A DNA stretch of 64,000 bases, from assembly GCA_023105745.1 (NCBI GenBank), contig JALGQZ010000013.1:4437501-4501500 (forward strand). The letters run 5' to 3'. This DNA is from Austropuccinia psidii (Eukaryota > Basidiomycota > Pucciniomycetes > Pucciniales > Sphaerophragmiaceae). The notes under the pieces are model-generated. The model was not told the DNA's origin. It searched no databases and saw nothing but the letters and a program-made list of their open reading frames with translations. Of this stretch, positions 24,000 through 34,449 are shown piece after piece; positions within the stretch are counted from its first letter, which is position 1; every line of letters starts with the position of its first letter. The translations under genes were made by a program, and so were the position numbers.

Positions 24000-25020
24000 A
24001 CCATCCCTTGAAAATTAAACTTCAAGTCCAACCAACCTATTGATATTTCAAAAAAGGAATCTTGGCTTAAGGATCCCCAGAGTCTAGTCTGGTTATTTTT
24101 AATATGCTTCCAGGATAATGATTTGTCTCATGGGTATGAAAAAACAAGATCCATAACCTCTGACTTGAGCTATATTCAATTCTTGAAAAAAATAATTTAC
24201 TTCATAAGATTCATTCTCTCTTTTTTTTATTGTCTTCTGAACCTACAAAAGAACAAATAGCACTTTGTGAACCCTTGTGGAGCCTGAATCAATAATTCAG
24301 CTGACCTTTTTAGTTTTTGGAATTTTTATCTTTGAAATAAATTATATTTCTTGGCTGAAATGATGAAATATTCCTACAAATTTTCCGAAAAAGCTTATTT
24401 CACACCTTTTGAATAATTTGGAAGCACAAAAGCATTATCTGGGTGAGGAAAATATTGGTAGTCTCTCAAGCTTGGTTGTACTGATCTAAGATAAGAGAAA
24501 AGCTTTTGAAAGGTTTTTTGGATCTTGTGTTGTCTTTTTCCATTAGTTCTTGCATTTTGACTTCAAGTTGTTCCCTTTGACCAACCTTCTTCATTAGTGT
24601 TTCCTCCATGTCACCTGGTGGGAAATACAAAAATTCAATTTAATCGTATATGAAGAAAGCCATCAAATTAGATGTACCAATTAAGTTGTTAGTATTTGGA
24701 GTTTTGAAAATACCCAAAAGGAGTTCACCACCAAATTACAACAATCTCATTGGAGGAGCCCCCAATCAATGTGATCAGGTAGATGCAGTTAATAGTGGTG
24801 GTTTGGTAAGAGTTTGATGTTTTATGGTATGCCTCCCGGGAATGTGATACTTGAAGACTGTATTATTATTTGATTATCTTAATGCTGACAAGGTTTGTAA
24901 GCTTTGAGAGTGCACATAGGTTAATTGAAAATTGTTTAATATTGAAAAATGCATCTGGTGGAAAGCTGTAAGAAGCGTTAATAATTGATAGTGGAATATA
25001 TAAATTAAACAATGAATTCC
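24000..25020 (-). pseudogene. Tnp2/Plavaka-type transposase remnant, C-terminal part, copy 1
   Basis: Nucleotide similarity to 44030-45264 is clear around CATTGGAGGAGCCCCCAAT...GTGATCAGGTAGATGCA...TAGTGGTGGTTT (24750-24830), which on the minus strand corresponds to the NHHYAMHIPDHIDWWGPPMG block of copy 2. More distant pieces extend to about 24000. No long frame survives. Its convergent position next to rust family A is the same as in copy 2. Confidence 0.7.
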
Positions 25021-25077
25021 ATTAACTTTTTTCTCTTACATTCTTTTACACCACTTTTCATTCTTTCTATACTATTG

Positions 25078-25996
25078 TGTTGATTCAGGTATTGTAGACC
25101 AGTCGATCTTTGTTACATCTTACTCTAGTTACTAACCTTCCTGTTTCATATCAAGACACCTGTTCTTCCTTATTATTGTTATTGCTGTGCAAATTATCTT
25201 AATCATTAGTTGTCCACCATTTAGGTATCACTGAGTCATTGCTTTACTCTAATTATTTATCATACTGTAAAGCTCGTTAACGTAATAATATCACTGTTTA
25301 GTCTTGCATTTTTACAACATGAGGTTCTCATAATGTTGTGATTTTTACCTGAGCTGGGGATGGGCTCAAAGCTCTGCAAGGGGACTCCCTGCTCACAGAC
25401 TGAGAGTTATTCTCTTTTAGAAATTTCATGCCTTGTCCCAACTATTGGCAAAGTTACAGGGCTTTGTAGATGGTGCTGTTAAAGGATGAAAGTAAGGAGT
25501 ATTATTATGCTAACAGGTGATTCACCAACATGACAAAGGATAGTACTGTAGTTGAAATGTACTTAAAGGTGCATAAAACCACACAAAATATTAATAATGA
25601 GCTACTCATACAACTACAGCTACTATTGAATACAATGACCAAACTAGACACCAACAAATATTAACTTTATAGTTATTTTAATTATGCAGTAGTATGACTT
25701 GACTGTACCTGAATCAACATCAAACAGTAAGAAAAATGAAACAAGTGAATAAGGAATAAGAATAAATAAAAAGTGAGAAAGAAAGGAAGATAGAAGATCT
25801 AGAGAGGAATGAAGAGGAAAAGAAAGAAAGAATGATCATTCCTCTGATGAAGGTAGAGGGGCTGGCTTATAAGTTGAAATAATTGTTTTCTAGTGATGTG
25901 CATGATGTGTTCATGGTCTTTTATGCTGAGGTATTTTGTTGATGTATTGATTAAGAGTATCAATCATTTTGAGCTGTGTTGAGATGATTTTCAACA
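25078..25996 (-). mobile_element. Copia-like LTR
   Basis: It begins TGTTGA and ends TCAACA on the plus strand (919 bp), the usual Copia-type ends. Just outside the right end, 25997-26008 reads on the minus strand as GGTGTGAGGGGGGA-type polypurine tract, so this is the 3' LTR of a minus-strand element whose internal part lay to the right. Only about 30 bp of internal sequence remain before a gypsy LTR fragment starts at 26030. Flanks (TATTG and TCCCC) do not match, as expected for one end of a truncated element. Confidence 0.75.
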
Positions 25997-26029
25997 TCCC
26001 CCCTCACACCCATTTGCAAAAAAACCCAA

Positions 26030-26147
26030 AGTAAGGTTTGACTATGAAACAATAAGTAAGAATTACTAGTATTTTATTTATTGTAATATTGATATACTAA
26101 TAATAATGAATAATAAGAGTTAAAATAACTATGAAAAGGGGATATTA
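26030..26147 (-). mobile_element. Fragment of an E1/E3-family gypsy LTR end
   Basis: GTAAGGTTTGACTATGAAAC at 26031 is the reverse complement of the 3' end of the solo LTR at 37198-39219 and remains similar for about 50 bp before drifting. It is cut on the left at the Copia remnant and on the right at TTA, where a PIF/Harbinger-like terminus begins. Confidence 0.65.
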
Positions 26148-26345
26148 GGGCGTGTCAAAGTTGCCAAATCCCACACTCCAAATACTGAGTTTTTTTTGCC
26201 AAATCCCACATTAACGTTTTGGGATTTGGGAAATCCCACACCTCAAGAGGTGAGGTATTTTGAGGTACAAAAACCCAAGTTTTTTGGTACCAAATCCCAT
26301 GTTGAGATACTAAAATCCCACCTTTAGCTTCACTTCAAGGGACAT
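26148..26345 (+). mobile_element. Probable PIF/Harbinger 5' terminus with hairpin cluster
   Basis: After TTA (26145-26147), the usual TWA target of PIF/Harbinger elements, the sequence starts GGGCGTGTCAAAGTTGCC. The next 190 bp carry at least five AAATCCCA words in both orientations, a CACCTC-AA-GAGGTG hairpin near 26240 and a GGTAC...GGTACC inverted repeat around 26262-26290. Such subterminal repeats often bind the transposase. The opposite end was not found in this window. Confidence 0.55.
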
Positions 26346-26485
26346 TTTTACCACACACAGCTCAGTAGGGCCTCTTAAATTGCATAAAACTCCCCTTCTA
26401 TTGCATAAAATTTTGAATATACTGGTCATTTATTAAGTTATTTGATTTCAAATTTCATTTTCTATACATATTTTCTTCATTTACC

Positions 26486-26704
26486 ATGCCAAAGGCATTG
26501 CAAAGGCTACATTTACTTCAGACCTTAAAATCACTGCAGTTCATTGATGCTCTCAACTCTGATAGCAATTCTGATATCCAGGAAGATATAATCTTATTAG
26601 ATATGATAACATCACAAAGATACATCAATCATTGTAGAAGATATCCATCACATTACATGTATACAATGAATGATTTTCAAGCATTATCATCTGAAAAGTT
26701 TTGA
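26486..26704 (+). pseudogene. PIF/Harbinger transposase, N-terminal fragment
   Basis: The frame MPKALQRLHLLQTLKSLQ...DMITSQRYIN...MNDFQALSSEKF resembles the N-terminal segment that precedes the DDE domain in rust PIF/Harbinger transposases as I remember them. A TGA at 26702-26704 follows EKF where that family usually has Arg, suggesting CGA to TGA. Five bases later the E1 retrotransposon LTR begins, so the gene is cut and its DDE domain is absent here. It lies about 340 bp inside the terminus at 26148, a normal distance. Confidence 0.55.
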
Positions 26705-26708
26705 CAGC

Positions 26709-28634
26709 TGTGAGCCTTGAGGTATATTTTACATACCCAAATAGGCCACAATTATCTTAAAAAGAAATTTTGAATTATACATAACTCATAAATCATGCAT
26801 ATTTTCAAAATTCATCATTTTTGATTTCAGAAAAGATGAATAACTTTTTATTGAGTAAGTAAATCCATGAATTTAAGGCCAGATTTGGATTCTACACAAA
26901 AATTCACCTAGGGTAGCTCCATAGAGTGAATAAGCTCAAATTAACTCTTTGAGGTGGTAAAATGGAAAATACTTCAATACCACATCATCAATACCACATA
27001 AAAGATCTGTGAAAATTTTTGTTTTTCTTAATTTCACGCCAAAATAATGGGAAAATGAGAAATCCCATGTTACATACACACTAAGAATAGTGTTATGCAT
27101 GTTTTGAGAGCTTAATATCATGGTATTCTTACATGGACTTTTGGTACACCCATAGTGGATATCTCACTTTAAGCTTAAATTACTATTTTGACATAAAAAA
27201 TAGGCAAGGGGGACAAAAGACATCAAAGAGAGCCAGGGTACCCAACTTCTGAGGACTAAGAGGTGTGAATAGCTCCAAAGCTTGGTTCCATGGTTGATCT
27301 TGACCCAATTGGTAAACTAAACCTCTTTGGGAACTTGGTTACCATGTCACAACTACTGTAAATCTTAAGAAAATAGCAAATAACCTCCTATTTTGACGTG
27401 CCAAGGAGGTAAAGAGCTACTTAGACTCCTGTAACCACGTCAATTCTTAATGACTTTCCATGGATAAACCCCAAAAGAGTAATTAAAACCCTTTTTGGAC
27501 TTGTATCCATTGATTTACCTCATAGCAACCAGTGAAACACTGATATTTGCAATTCTACGTAGAAATGAGGTAAAAACTTCAAAAATTCATTAAAAATACA
27601 ATTCTTAATGAATCTTTCTGAAACTTTCAGGACCAATGGAGAACTAAATTATCTATGATACAACCAAAAAGAATTACAGCTTTACTAGTGAAATTAAAAG
27701 TTTTACTTACAGTCCATTTTTGACCATTCTACGTGAAACACTGAATCTTCAAAAATTCACAGTAATTAAAACCTGTGATGAAATTGGCAATAATATTGAT
27801 AACTTTGAGAAATCAGTTATTATTTTAGAATAAAAGAAGATTTACAGATGTTACTCCTTTTATTCTTAACCATATTGGGGTTGGTAGTCACGTAAAAGCA
27901 TCAATTAAGTAATTATGATAATCTTACGTGACAACAGATGATGCAATCATTAATCCAAAAGGGTTTATTGTTTTCTCACTCACTGGTTTATCAGTTTGCT
28001 CCATGGCACGCCTCTGTGAGCTGTTGTTGACTTAAAAGAAGCTTCTTCTTGCTGTTTTTCCCGTATCATCATCATCTTATTATCATTTTATATCATTGTT
28101 ACCAACAAGTAAGTATTAGTTAAGCTATTATTAAGTGTTTTTAATCTTTCAGAATCAATCAGAAAGACGTGAAATCATAGAATCCAACTATATATTGTTG
28201 TAATCCTGCTATAAATCATTTTGATCCCTTAAATCCACAATTCTACGTCAAATTTCTCTACTTTTATCTATCAATAAGTTCTTTGGAGTATTAGTGAGTC
28301 ATTTATCTTTAATTCTTAAAGTTTTTCTCTAGTAATAGTTTTATTCAAGGATTATCTTTATAATTATTTTTTCAAAAGATAATTATACATTAAAATAATT
28401 TTATTATTTTAATAAAAGAAGTTTTTATTATTAAATTCTTTTTGTAATTGATTCTTGTAGACAATTACTTGCTCACTGTTAAAATCACTAGTAGTGCTTA
28501 ACACGTGGAAGAAATAATTCTTTAATTATTTAATTGTGGTTATAGTAATATTTTGTTATTATATTTCATAAGAACAGACATAGTACTGTTGATTAATAGT
28601 AATATTATCATCAGTTTCATAGTCACATCTTACA
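26709..28634 (+). mobile_element. 5' LTR of gypsy element E1
   Basis: It starts TGTGAGCCTT and ends ATCTTACA (1926 bp). The same ends bound the solo LTR at 37198-39219 and both E3 LTRs. It is immediately followed by TT and a primer-binding-like site at 28637. The preceding five bases are ACAGC; the matching 3' duplication is lost because the element is truncated near 33893. Confidence 0.9.
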
Positions 28635-28636
28635 TT

Positions 28637-28652
28637 TGGGGGCCTGGCCGTG
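28637..28652 (+). other. Primer binding site of E1
   Basis: TGGGGGCCTGGCCGTG lies two bases after the LTR. E3 has TGGGGGCCCAGCCGTG at the same place. Conservation at the LTR edge and the leading TGG fit a tRNA primer site; the matching tRNA was not identified. Confidence 0.7.
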
Positions 28653-29028
28653 TTTTTTGAACCTTGTACCCTTAATTAATATATTTTTAAGCTCTAAAAT
28701 ATATTAATTTAATAATTTTTTTCTTTCATTTTAGAGTTAAAATAATTCTTATTTTTGAAATTGTTTTGGAAATCTTTTTCATTGAGGAATTTGGTTTAAT
28801 TTTATACTGTTTTACACGTGGCTTTTTCACATCCAAAGACTTATAAAATTATTCTTTGAGTTACTCTGAATTAATTTTCATTCAAAATCTTAAATTTTAA
28901 TTTTTTTTTCTTTAAAAAGAATAATTTTTTTAATATTAAAAAATATAAAACTTATAAAAAAATCTTTAAAAATATTTTAAAAAGTATAAAAAATAATTTT
29001 TTTCTCTTTTTTATAATTTTTTTTTCTA
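28653..29028. other. Intron-like E1 leader
   Basis: AT-rich untranslated leader without a gene. It ends in a pyrimidine tract and TTTTCTAG, a convincing 3' splice site that E3 shares in kind (ATTTTAG followed by TGTCT). Confidence 0.55.
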
Positions 29029-29029
29029 G

Positions 29030-29188
29030 TGTCTTTAATCAAATACTGTGCAGCTGGCAACAGACTCAGTAAAAGATACATCAATAGTCCTGAATCTTCA
29101 GAAGCAGAATCTGAAGAAAGTATTGAGGTGCAAATTGCTAAAAGAGGCACCTTATTTAATTCAGAAAAGGCTAAACTACCACCAAAAG
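29030..29188 (+). CDS. Spliced leader exon of E1
   Basis: An open segment between TTTTCTAG and a GTGTGT donor codes for a short acidic Ser/Glu-rich peptide (NSPESSEAESEESIEV). E3 has an exon at the same place (53514-53317) with the same TAG|TGTCT acceptor. The downstream introns share the sequence TTGACGTGAAAAT. Acceptors in E1 that could receive the splice are ACCAG at 29253 and TTTCCAG at 29448. It is probably the N-terminal exon of a gag-type protein, but this rests on position and splice signals, not homology. Confidence 0.5.
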
Positions 29189-29407
29189 GTGTGTATTTTA
29201 TCTTATATTTTCACTTTTTATCTTTAAATTGACGTGAAAATGGTGCATACCAGAAATGGAAGCAACTATTCAGTCCAACCAGATAGATGTGGATAAGGAA
29301 TAGGCAAGACCAAATCCAGAAGTGCCAAATCTTCCACAAGAAAGACACATCTGGAGAATGCCAGAGCTGCCCCCCATTCCCCAAGGTCTGTACCAACAGA
29401 TTTTGAC

Positions 29408-30907
29408 GTGAATTCTGAGCCTGAACTAATTCATGATATTATTTCCAGGGCTGAACCATTTTCAAGTGGCAGAAATAGAAATATATCAATGCCAGTACAA
29501 AAATTGGTTCAGAGCAGCCAAAGAAGAGGAGTGGGAAATATGCCCAAGCCTTTGGCAGGGGGCCATGAACTCCTACTTACACATCAAGAGCTTTCTGGGT
29601 CAGGAGAAGACCATAGAACTCTTAGGAGGATGGAGCCCCCTGTCTTGCAAAGACAAGGTCAAAAAGATAAAGAATTGGTTGAAGAACCAAAGTCTTTTAT
29701 CTATAGACCAGAAGAAAGAGTTGGAAATGACTCCAGCCTTGGAGACAGAGGCACCAGTGGCATCTACCAGCTCCAAACCAGCTCCAGAAGTGTCCAAGGA
29801 CAAGCCCAAGGGACCTCAGAAGAAGCAGAAAGGTCTCAAGAACCATCAAGGCAAAGGAAAAGGCAAAGCCAATTGGCACAGACCTTACCCACAAGGGTAC
29901 AGGATCCCCAAATTGGAGCCTTCAGCCGTGGACAGTGTCTTCAATATGGCCAGAACTCTGATGAAATTCACAGCCAAGGAGCAGGAAAGGATGAACAGAA
30001 ACTTTCCACGCAAATAATTGGTGTACAAACTAGTATTAATGTAGAAATTGGTAAACTTGATAAAAAGTTAACTAAAATTGCATCAGATATAGTTGAATTA
30101 AAGAAAAATGATAAAACATACATTGAATTGCACCAAGTAACACATGCCAGACTTGACTCAATTACCAATTCTTGAAAAAGAATTGAAAACATGTACCAAG
30201 TTCAGCATGATGAGATGGAAGAATTTTCCATTTTTAAAGTGAATAATCAACTTACAATTTTACAAGACCAAGTCTTAAAAATAGTTGAGAATACCAATCA
30301 ATTTGCTATACACTTAGCAAAAAGTGACAGTGAAAGGCAGAAGTTGAAGAATGAAATAATTGCAAGTGTGGAACAAATTCATAAGAATCATGAACCACAT
30401 ATGCCAAGACATTCTACACCTTTAACTGAAGAAAAACTTTCTGTTAAGGAAAGTCTCACCCCATTCTTGGGAGAAAATGCCTACTCTGCAAAAGATATTC
30501 CCAAAATAGAAGAATGGCCAACATTCTCTGGTGAAGGAGAATATAACCATATTGAATTCATCAGGACTATTGATATGTTGCAAGAAGACTTTAATATAAC
30601 TGATGAAATAATAGTGGGAAAATTACACTGTTTGTTTACCAGAACTGCAAAGAAATGGTATTACAAAATGAGGATTGATCATGGTAAACATGATTGGTCT
30701 TGGTGGAAATCTGAAATGATTACAAAATGGGCCAATAATTCTTGGAGGTTTAAAATAGAAAATGCCTTTGAAAATGCCATTTTTAACTCAGAGAAAGATA
30801 AACCACTTACTTGGTTCTTCAAGCAAAAAGACAGATTATCTGCTTTACAACCAGATATGTCTGACACTATGATTAATATAAAAATATTAAGAAAGTGTGG
30901 AGGATAA
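29408..30907 (+). pseudogene. E1 gag, main frame
   Basis: Two open segments in one frame (29408-30175 and 30191-30907) correspond to the first 650 residues of E3 gag-pol. They are separated by TGA at 30173-30175 and end at TAA 30905-30907, where E3 continues ([13 protein letters not shown]). The second segment has a coiled-coil-like part and a capsid-like part (EEWPTFSGEGEYNHIEFIRT, TAKKWYYKMRIDHGKHDWSWW) that align well with E3. The first segment is poorly conserved with E3 in this frame, whereas an overlapping frame is well conserved (see 29433-30017). It lacks a standard ATG at its start, so it probably begins by splicing. Confidence 0.75.
29433..30017 (+). CDS. E1 overlapping ORF1, conserved gag-like protein in a second frame
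   Basis: This 194-codon frame overlaps the main gag frame and matches the 199-codon frame of E3 (53202-52603). Shared blocks: LW...MNSYL...FLG...LL.GW.PL, APVAS, GKGKGKA, PY.QGYRIPK and VF.MART.M. The tail is basic and probably binds nucleic acid. The main frame over the same bases is much less similar between copies, so selection appears to have acted on this frame. A 3' splice site (TTTCCAG at 29448) near its start fits entry by splicing. It ends at TAA 30015-30017, overlapping ATA in the main frame exactly where E3 has ATG. I know no named family for it. Confidence 0.65.
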   Translation: MILFPGLNHFQVAEIEIYQCQYKNWFRAAKEEEWEICPSLWQGAMNSYLHIKSFLGQEKTIELLGGWSPLSCKDKVKKIKNWLKNQSLLSIDQKKELEMTPALETEAPVASTSSKPAPEVSKDKPKGPQKKQKGLKNHQGKGKGKANWHRPYPQGYRIPKLEPSAVDSVFNMARTLMKFTAKEQERMNRNFPRK

Positions 30908-33893
30908 TTGGAACATGCTATCAAAAGCAGATGTGTAGAACCCTGTTCAACAGAAGACTACATTAATGCTATGGAAGATATCATTACCAGAACAAGAATT
31001 GGTAAAACTTGGTCTAAAATCCCAACAGAATCCAAGATGACCTCTAAGATTCCCAGAGAGGATAAGAGACCAGAAAGACCTGTCTTAAAGTGTCATAAAT
31101 GTGGAAGCACTTTACATTTAGCCAGCACTTGCACAAAAAAGACAAAAATCAATGAAGTTCAAGTCATTGAAGAAATTCAGTGTACTGAAGAGAAAGGAGA
31201 GTCTGATCAAGATTCTGCAGTCTCTGAAGATACACCAGTAGAGGACTATCCCATTGAAAACATCACAGCTTTCTTTGAGGTCACAGAAGTCCACACCCAC
31301 TTGCCACAGTACAGTGAGGATTTCTGCAACCTGACCAATATCCAAGATGCCAGAATGTGTAAAACAAAACCTGCTAGAGGAAAGGGTTATACTGCTGGAG
31401 CATCCTGTATCACATCAGTCTTGATGAGTGATATTGAAGCCAGAGTAAATTTGGATACAGGGGCATTTTGCACTTGTGTGGGCAAAGATTATCTCCAAAT
31501 TATACTTCCTGGATGGAAGAACCATCTGTTACCAATAGAAGGTGTACAACTTAGTAGTGCCAGTAACAATATGTACCCCTTGGGTATATTAGACACTAAT
31601 CTTGTATTCCCACACCCAGCAGGAAGTGTAAGGATGAAAACTGAAATTGTTGTAATGGATAATTGCACATCTCAGCACATCATTCTTGGAAATGATTACT
31701 TGAATATCTATGGTATTGACATCAATAACCATAAAGACAGATATTTCACAATTGGAGATAACAAAAGACAAAAATTTGCTTTTTCCAATATGCCAAAACA
31801 AATATCTGTGGTATCTTCTGTCAAAGATACTTATAAAGATGAATTTGTGTCTAATCAACTTGTTGAAGCACAGATTAATCCATCTTTGTCACCAAAAATG
31901 AGGAATGAACTTATTGACGTGTTATACACATACAATACTGCATTTGCCTCTGATAATGAACCATTAGGTGCTATAAGAGGACATGAAGTTGATATTACTC
32001 TTAATATTGACAGACCATATCCCCCAGTACTTAGAAGACCAGCTTATCCAGCAAGTCCCAGAGCTAGAGAAGCCTTGGAGAAACATATCCAACAGTTAAT
32101 TCAACTTGGTGTACTAAGGAAAGTAGGCCATAATGAGGAATTTGAGGTGACAACACCTGTTATCATTGCTTGGCATAATGATAAGTCAAGAATGGTTGGA
32201 GATTTCAGAGCATTGAATACCTACACAGTTCCAGATAGGTATCCAATCCCTAGAATCCAAGAAACCTTGACTCAATTATCCAAAGCCAAGTATATAACAT
32301 CAATGGATGCATTGAAAGGCTTCCATCAAAATGTTTTGACGCCTAAAGCTAAGAAATTACTTAGAATCATCACTCACTGTGGTATTTTTGAGTATCTTAG
32401 AATGCCATTTGGCATTAAAAATGCTCCATCTCATTATCAAATAATGATGAATACCATCTTCCCCACAGAATTGTCTGAGGGATGGCTTATCATTTATATT
32501 GATGATATTATCATATGTTCTGACTCATGGTCTTTGCACCTTGAAAGACTTGCAAGAGTACTTCACAAAGTTTCAGAAGTAAATATGAAAATTTCACTTA
32601 AGAAATGCAACTTTGGTTTTGAAGAACTTAAAGAATTAGGACATGTTGTTTCTGGTTTAAGCTTGGGTATTGACAAAAATAAAGTGGCAGCAGTATTGCT
32701 TAAGCCAATACCCCAGAATAAAAAAGAAATGATGTCTTTTCTTGGATTTGCTAGTTACTATAGGCAACATTTCAAAGACTTTGCAATTCTAGCCAAATCA
32801 CTCTATAGAATCTGTGATCAACAGACTGTATTTGAGATGACACAGGAAAGAATTAAAGCTTATGAGAAGATAAAGAGAGCCCTTACAGAAGCACCTTTAC
32901 TCCTCATGCCTGACTGGAATATTCCTTTTAAGTTGTACATTGATGCATGTGGAGATGGATTAGGGGCAGCCCTACATCAAGTCCAAATTATTGATGACAA
33001 ACCTACCGAGGGACCAGCTTGTTATATCTCAAGGCAGATCAAACCAACAGAAGCCAGATATGGTGCAAGCCAAATGGAGTGCTTATTTTTGGTATGGGCA
33101 CTTGAGAAATTACACTATTACCTTGATGGTAGTGTTTTTGAAGTGATAACTGAATGTAATGCAGTAAAATCACTTCTTAACATGAAAACTCCCAACAGAC
33201 ATATGTTGAGATGGCAAATAGCTATTCAAGAATATAGAGGAAACATGACTATAGTTCATAAAGCAGGGAACATTCACAAAAATGCTGATGGACTTAGTAG
33301 ATGGGCTTTAGCCAACACTCCTGATAACCCAGCTTATGTACCTTTGGAAGCTGAACCACAGATTCCAATTGAAGGAATTAACATAACTGATATTGGAACT
33401 GAATTCTTTGAGGAGGTCAGAGAATCTTATAAACAAGACAATAATTGCCATATCTTGACTTCTTTATTAGATAAAGACTGTAAAGATACATCTTTAATTA
33501 ATGCACTTGATGAAGTTTGGAAAAATTCCTATTCTGAAGGAAGATTTCACTTGTTTGATGGAATAATTTACCACAGAACAAAACATTCTTGTGTTATGAC
33601 ATTGTGCAGTAGATTACTTATCAATACCATTATTCATGAATGTCATGATAGTATCTACTCTGGACACCTGTCAGAAGACAGAACACTTGAGAAAGTGAAG
33701 AACTGTGCATGGTGGCCATCTTGGAGAAAAGAAACCATTGAATATTGCCATACCTGTGACAGATGCCAAAAAGCAAACAGGAGTACAGGCAAGAAATTTG
33801 GACTTATGATCCATATTCAAGAACCAAAATACCCATGGGAAGTTGCTCACATGGATTGGGTCACAGCACTTCCTCCAAGTGGTGACAGAACTC
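30908..33893 (+). pseudogene. E1 pol: zinc knuckle, protease, RT, RNase H, partial integrase
   Basis: The open frame continues gag after a single TAA. In order: zinc knuckle [14 protein letters not shown] (about 31093), aspartic protease [12 protein letters not shown] (about 31450), RT with [13 protein letters not shown] and YIDDIIICS (about 32490), RNase H with [35 protein letters not shown] and NADGLSRW, then an HHCC integrase zinc finger (HDSIYSGH...CHTCDRC) and the first catalytic Asp region (HMDWVTALP). RNase H has Glu in ITEC where E3 has Asp. Homology to E3 stops at PPSGDR near 33893, where unrelated DNA begins, so the rest of the integrase, the chromodomain and the 3' LTR are missing. 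Confidence 0.9.
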
Positions 33894-33894
33894 T

Positions 33895-34430
33895 GATCTT
33901 CTTCCTCACTTTCTTCCTCATACTTTCCTTATACAGTATCTTCAGGTAATGGTGGTAATTTTGATGTTGACTGATCCATATTCTGTACTTTATAAACACT
34001 CCCTCCTGACTGTGCACTTTCTTTTTTAAGCTTCTTTGATTGTTTTAGAAGATTGAAATAGAATTTTCTAGCTATTTCCTTTTCCTTGCCTTCTGTTCTT
34101 GGTGTAGGAATCAGTTTAATATAATCCCTTTTAAAGTCTTGTTCTGGTGGTGTTGATCCTTCTCTTGGGTAATAATGATGTTAAGAGCCAGATGATGCTT
34201 TTGATGAATGAGGAGATGATGATGATGATGAAGATTATTTCTGATTATTTGATTCCAATTTTCAAAAGATATTTATTTTTTTAATTTTATTGTTTTGTGA
34301 TCAAGCCAAAGAGATGCTAATGGTATTCCTATCTGAAAGGCCGCTGTTGAGGCACCAGATATGGGAACTCCTCTACATGTGGGATAAAATGAGGCAGTAC
34401 CTGGAAGGGGAAATTACTAGAAAACAGTTT
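33895..34430 (-). pseudogene. Unrecognised minus-strand coding remnant
   Basis: Open pieces read leftwards: CRGVPISGASTAAFQIGIPL (about 34360), a Ser/His run from a (GAT)n tract near 34210, then REGSTPPEQDFKRDYIKLIP and ARKFYFNLLKQSKKLKKESA (34150-34030), [10 protein letters not shown] and an acidic [13 protein letters not shown] end near 33900. Stops and frame changes interrupt it. It lies downstream of the R2 promoter on the same strand, so it may be the gene R2 drives. I do not recognise the family. It abuts the broken end of E1. Confidence 0.4.
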
Positions 34431-34449
34431 TGAATTGCTTTTTGGGACT

